This document shows positions 62,977 to 64,000 of a DNA stretch of 64,000 bases, in pieces (within the stretch, counting starts at the first letter, position 1; each line of letters opens with the position of its first letter). The notes below the pieces were generated by a model that did not search any database, was not told the DNA's origin, and was given only the letters and a program-made list of their open reading frames with translations. The position numbers were made by a program, and so were the translations under genes. The stretch lies in the NCBI RefSeq assembly GCF_008369935.1, contig NZ_VTUZ01000010.1:124001-188000 (forward strand). Direction: 5' to 3'. This DNA comes from Paraburkholderia panacisoli (lineage in GTDB: Bacteria > Pseudomonadota > Gammaproteobacteria > Burkholderiales > Burkholderiaceae).

Positions 62977-63465
62977 ATGCAACAGTTGCAATATTCCATC
63001 GAGCAGTTTCTCTATCGCAAGGCCGAGCTGTGCGACGCCCAGCGCTGGGACGAGTATCTGGACCTCTTCGACGCGCAGAGCGAGTTCCATGTGCCGCAGT
63101 GGGATTCCGAGCACGTGTACACGACGGACCCGAAACGCGGCATGTCGCTGATCTACTACACGAACCGCTCAGGCCTCGAAGATCGCGTCTTCCGACTGCG
63201 CACGGGCAAGTCGGCGGCCTCGACGCCGCTGCCGCGCACCATGCATCAGGTCAGCAACGTGCGAATCGCCGAGCTCGAAGGCGGCTTGCTCGAAGTCAAG
63301 GCCAACTGGGCGACGTTCTATACGCGCCATGGCGTGGCCGAGCATTTCTTCGGCCGGGTGACCTATCACCTGCGCGCCGAAGGCGAGAGCTGGAAGATCG
63401 CGCGTAAGCACGTCCTGCTGCTCAACGACCGCATTAACGCGGTGCTCGATTTCTATCATCTGTGA
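62977..63465 (+). CDS. antB: Anthranilate 1,2-dioxygenase small subunit
   Basis: A 162-residue NTF2-fold beta subunit ('QFLYRKAELCDAQRWDEYLD' start, 'TFYTRHGVAEHFFGRVTYHL' near the end). It stabilises the AntA hexamer. The ATG at 62977 is 3 bases after the antA stop. Confidence 0.93.
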   Translation: MQQLQYSIEQFLYRKAELCDAQRWDEYLDLFDAQSEFHVPQWDSEHVYTTDPKRGMSLIYYTNRSGLEDRVFRLRTGKSAASTPLPRTMHQVSNVRIAELEGGLLEVKANWATFYTRHGVAEHFFGRVTYHLRAEGESWKIARKHVLLLNDRINAVLDFYHL

Positions 63466-63481
63466 GCGGGAGCGCGTCATC

Positions 63482-64000
63482 ATGAGCCACAAGGTCGCCT
63501 TCAGTTTTGCCGACGGCAAAACCGTCTTCTTCGACGTCCGGCCGAACGAGATCCTGCTCGACGCGGCGCTTCGCAACGGCGTGAACATCCCGCTCGACTG
63601 CCGCGAGGGCGTCTGCGGCACCTGTCAGGGGCGCTGCGAATCGGGCAGCTACAGCCAGGACTACGTCGACGAGGAAACGCTGTCTACCGACGATCTGGCC
63701 CAGCGCAAGATGCTGTCGTGCCAGACGCGCGTGCAGTCCGATGCGTCGTTCTATTTCGACTACGACTCGAGCCTGTGCCAGGCGGGCGGCACGAGCGTCG
63801 TATCCGCGCAGGTCACCCACGTGCAGCAGGTCTCGGAAACGACCGCGATCCTGCACCTCGATGCCGGCGCCCATCCGCGGCGCCTGGATTTTCTGCCGGG
63901 CCAATACGCGCGCCTGCAGGTACCCGAGACCGGGGCCTGGCGGTCGTATTCGTTCGCCAACCGGCCGAACGACGGCAATCAGCTGCAGTTCCTGATCCGT
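63482..64000 (+). CDS. antC: Anthranilate 1,2-dioxygenase reductase (partial, cut by right edge)
   Basis: 173 codons are visible. The N-terminus is a plant-type [2Fe-2S] ferredoxin domain (DCREGVCGTCQGRCESG with the distal Cys in 'MLSCQT'), followed by the start of an FAD domain (RxYSF-type 'WRSYSFANRP'). It passes electrons from NADH to AntA. GGGAG precedes the ATG at 63482 by about 10 bases. The single ferredoxin-reductase protein indicates the two-component AntABC type rather than the three-component AndA type. Confidence 0.93.
   Translation, partial: MSHKVAFSFADGKTVFFDVRPNEILLDAALRNGVNIPLDCREGVCGTCQGRCESGSYSQDYVDEETLSTDDLAQRKMLSCQTRVQSDASFYFDYDSSLCQAGGTSVVSAQVTHVQQVSETTAILHLDAGAHPRRLDFLPGQYARLQVPETGAWRSYSFANRPNDGNQLQFLIR

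Noticed and set aside
61606..63114. 502-residue minus-strand open frame opposite antA
   Set aside because: Antisense shadow of antA/antB caused by high GC third positions; antA has complete Rieske and iron-site motifs.
1..64000. CRISPR array, tRNA or rRNA genes
   Set aside because: No regular repeat-spacer pattern, no tRNA-like cloverleaf with the usual TTCGA arm and no rRNA sequence was seen by eye.

Overview
The window looks like chromosomal DNA of a GC-rich beta-proteobacterium, most likely Paraburkholderia or a close relative. The pointers are gram-negative trimeric porins of the Burkholderia type, a BraR-RsaL-BraI quorum-sensing locus, an FNR regulator, a phasin with a PhaR/PhbF-like operator, an antABC-catA anthranilate/catechol cluster and several small proteins typical of Burkholderia. 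No tRNA, rRNA or CRISPR array was recognised. Species-level placement is inference; no search could be run.

Layout. 0-5 kb: a phosphate/polyphosphate neighbourhood (CHAD protein cut by the left edge, Pit phosphate transporter, PPK2 kinase). 5-8 kb: a VOC protein, an HtrA-like protease without signal peptide and a 14-TM-type MFS exporter. 8-11.3 kb: a tightly coupled four-gene minus-strand operon (CDP-alcohol phosphotransferase, 2OG-Fe(II) oxygenase, YbhN/LPG-synthase-like flippase, sugar/choline-type nucleotidyltransferase), the best candidate for an undescribed system, probably making and moving a modified polar lipid. 11.5-18 kb: small exported proteins, a porin pseudogene, a serine acetyltransferase and two paralogous SDRs (1.1 and 17.4 kb) that both lack the YxxxK catalytic pair. 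18-26 kb: a sugar-acid operon (IlvD/Edd dehydratase, PotABCD-type ABC transporter, SMP-30 lactonase, DapA-family enzyme) whose likely FadR-type GntR regulator sits at 28.6 kb beyond the quorum-sensing module at 26.8-28.6 kb.

29-44 kb: universal stress protein and FNR regulator, an EgtB-like enzyme, a porin and LysR, a degenerate OmpR-type regulator with a YVTN beta-propeller protein, an FNT channel, a LysR with an aberrant C-terminal tail overlapping mntH, a Tat-exported bicupin oxalate decarboxylase and, divergent from it, a tatA-tatB pair without tatC. 44-48.6 kb is mosaic: IS1182-type transposase debris, phasin, small unknown genes, a cupin and a SnoaL-like protein around a 15-bp-arm palindrome.

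48.8-55.5 kb: LysR regulator divergent from an operon for an M20 amidohydrolase, a polar amino-acid ABC transporter and a porin, which together suggest uptake and hydrolysis of an N-acyl amino acid. 55.9-60.1 kb: an SDR, an MmgE/PrpD protein and a trehalose-synthase-like GH13 enzyme. 60.2-64 kb: catA divergent from antABC, turning anthranilate into catechol and then cis,cis-muconate; between them lies a 281-bp element with 63-bp imperfect terminal inverted repeats. The right edge cuts antC.
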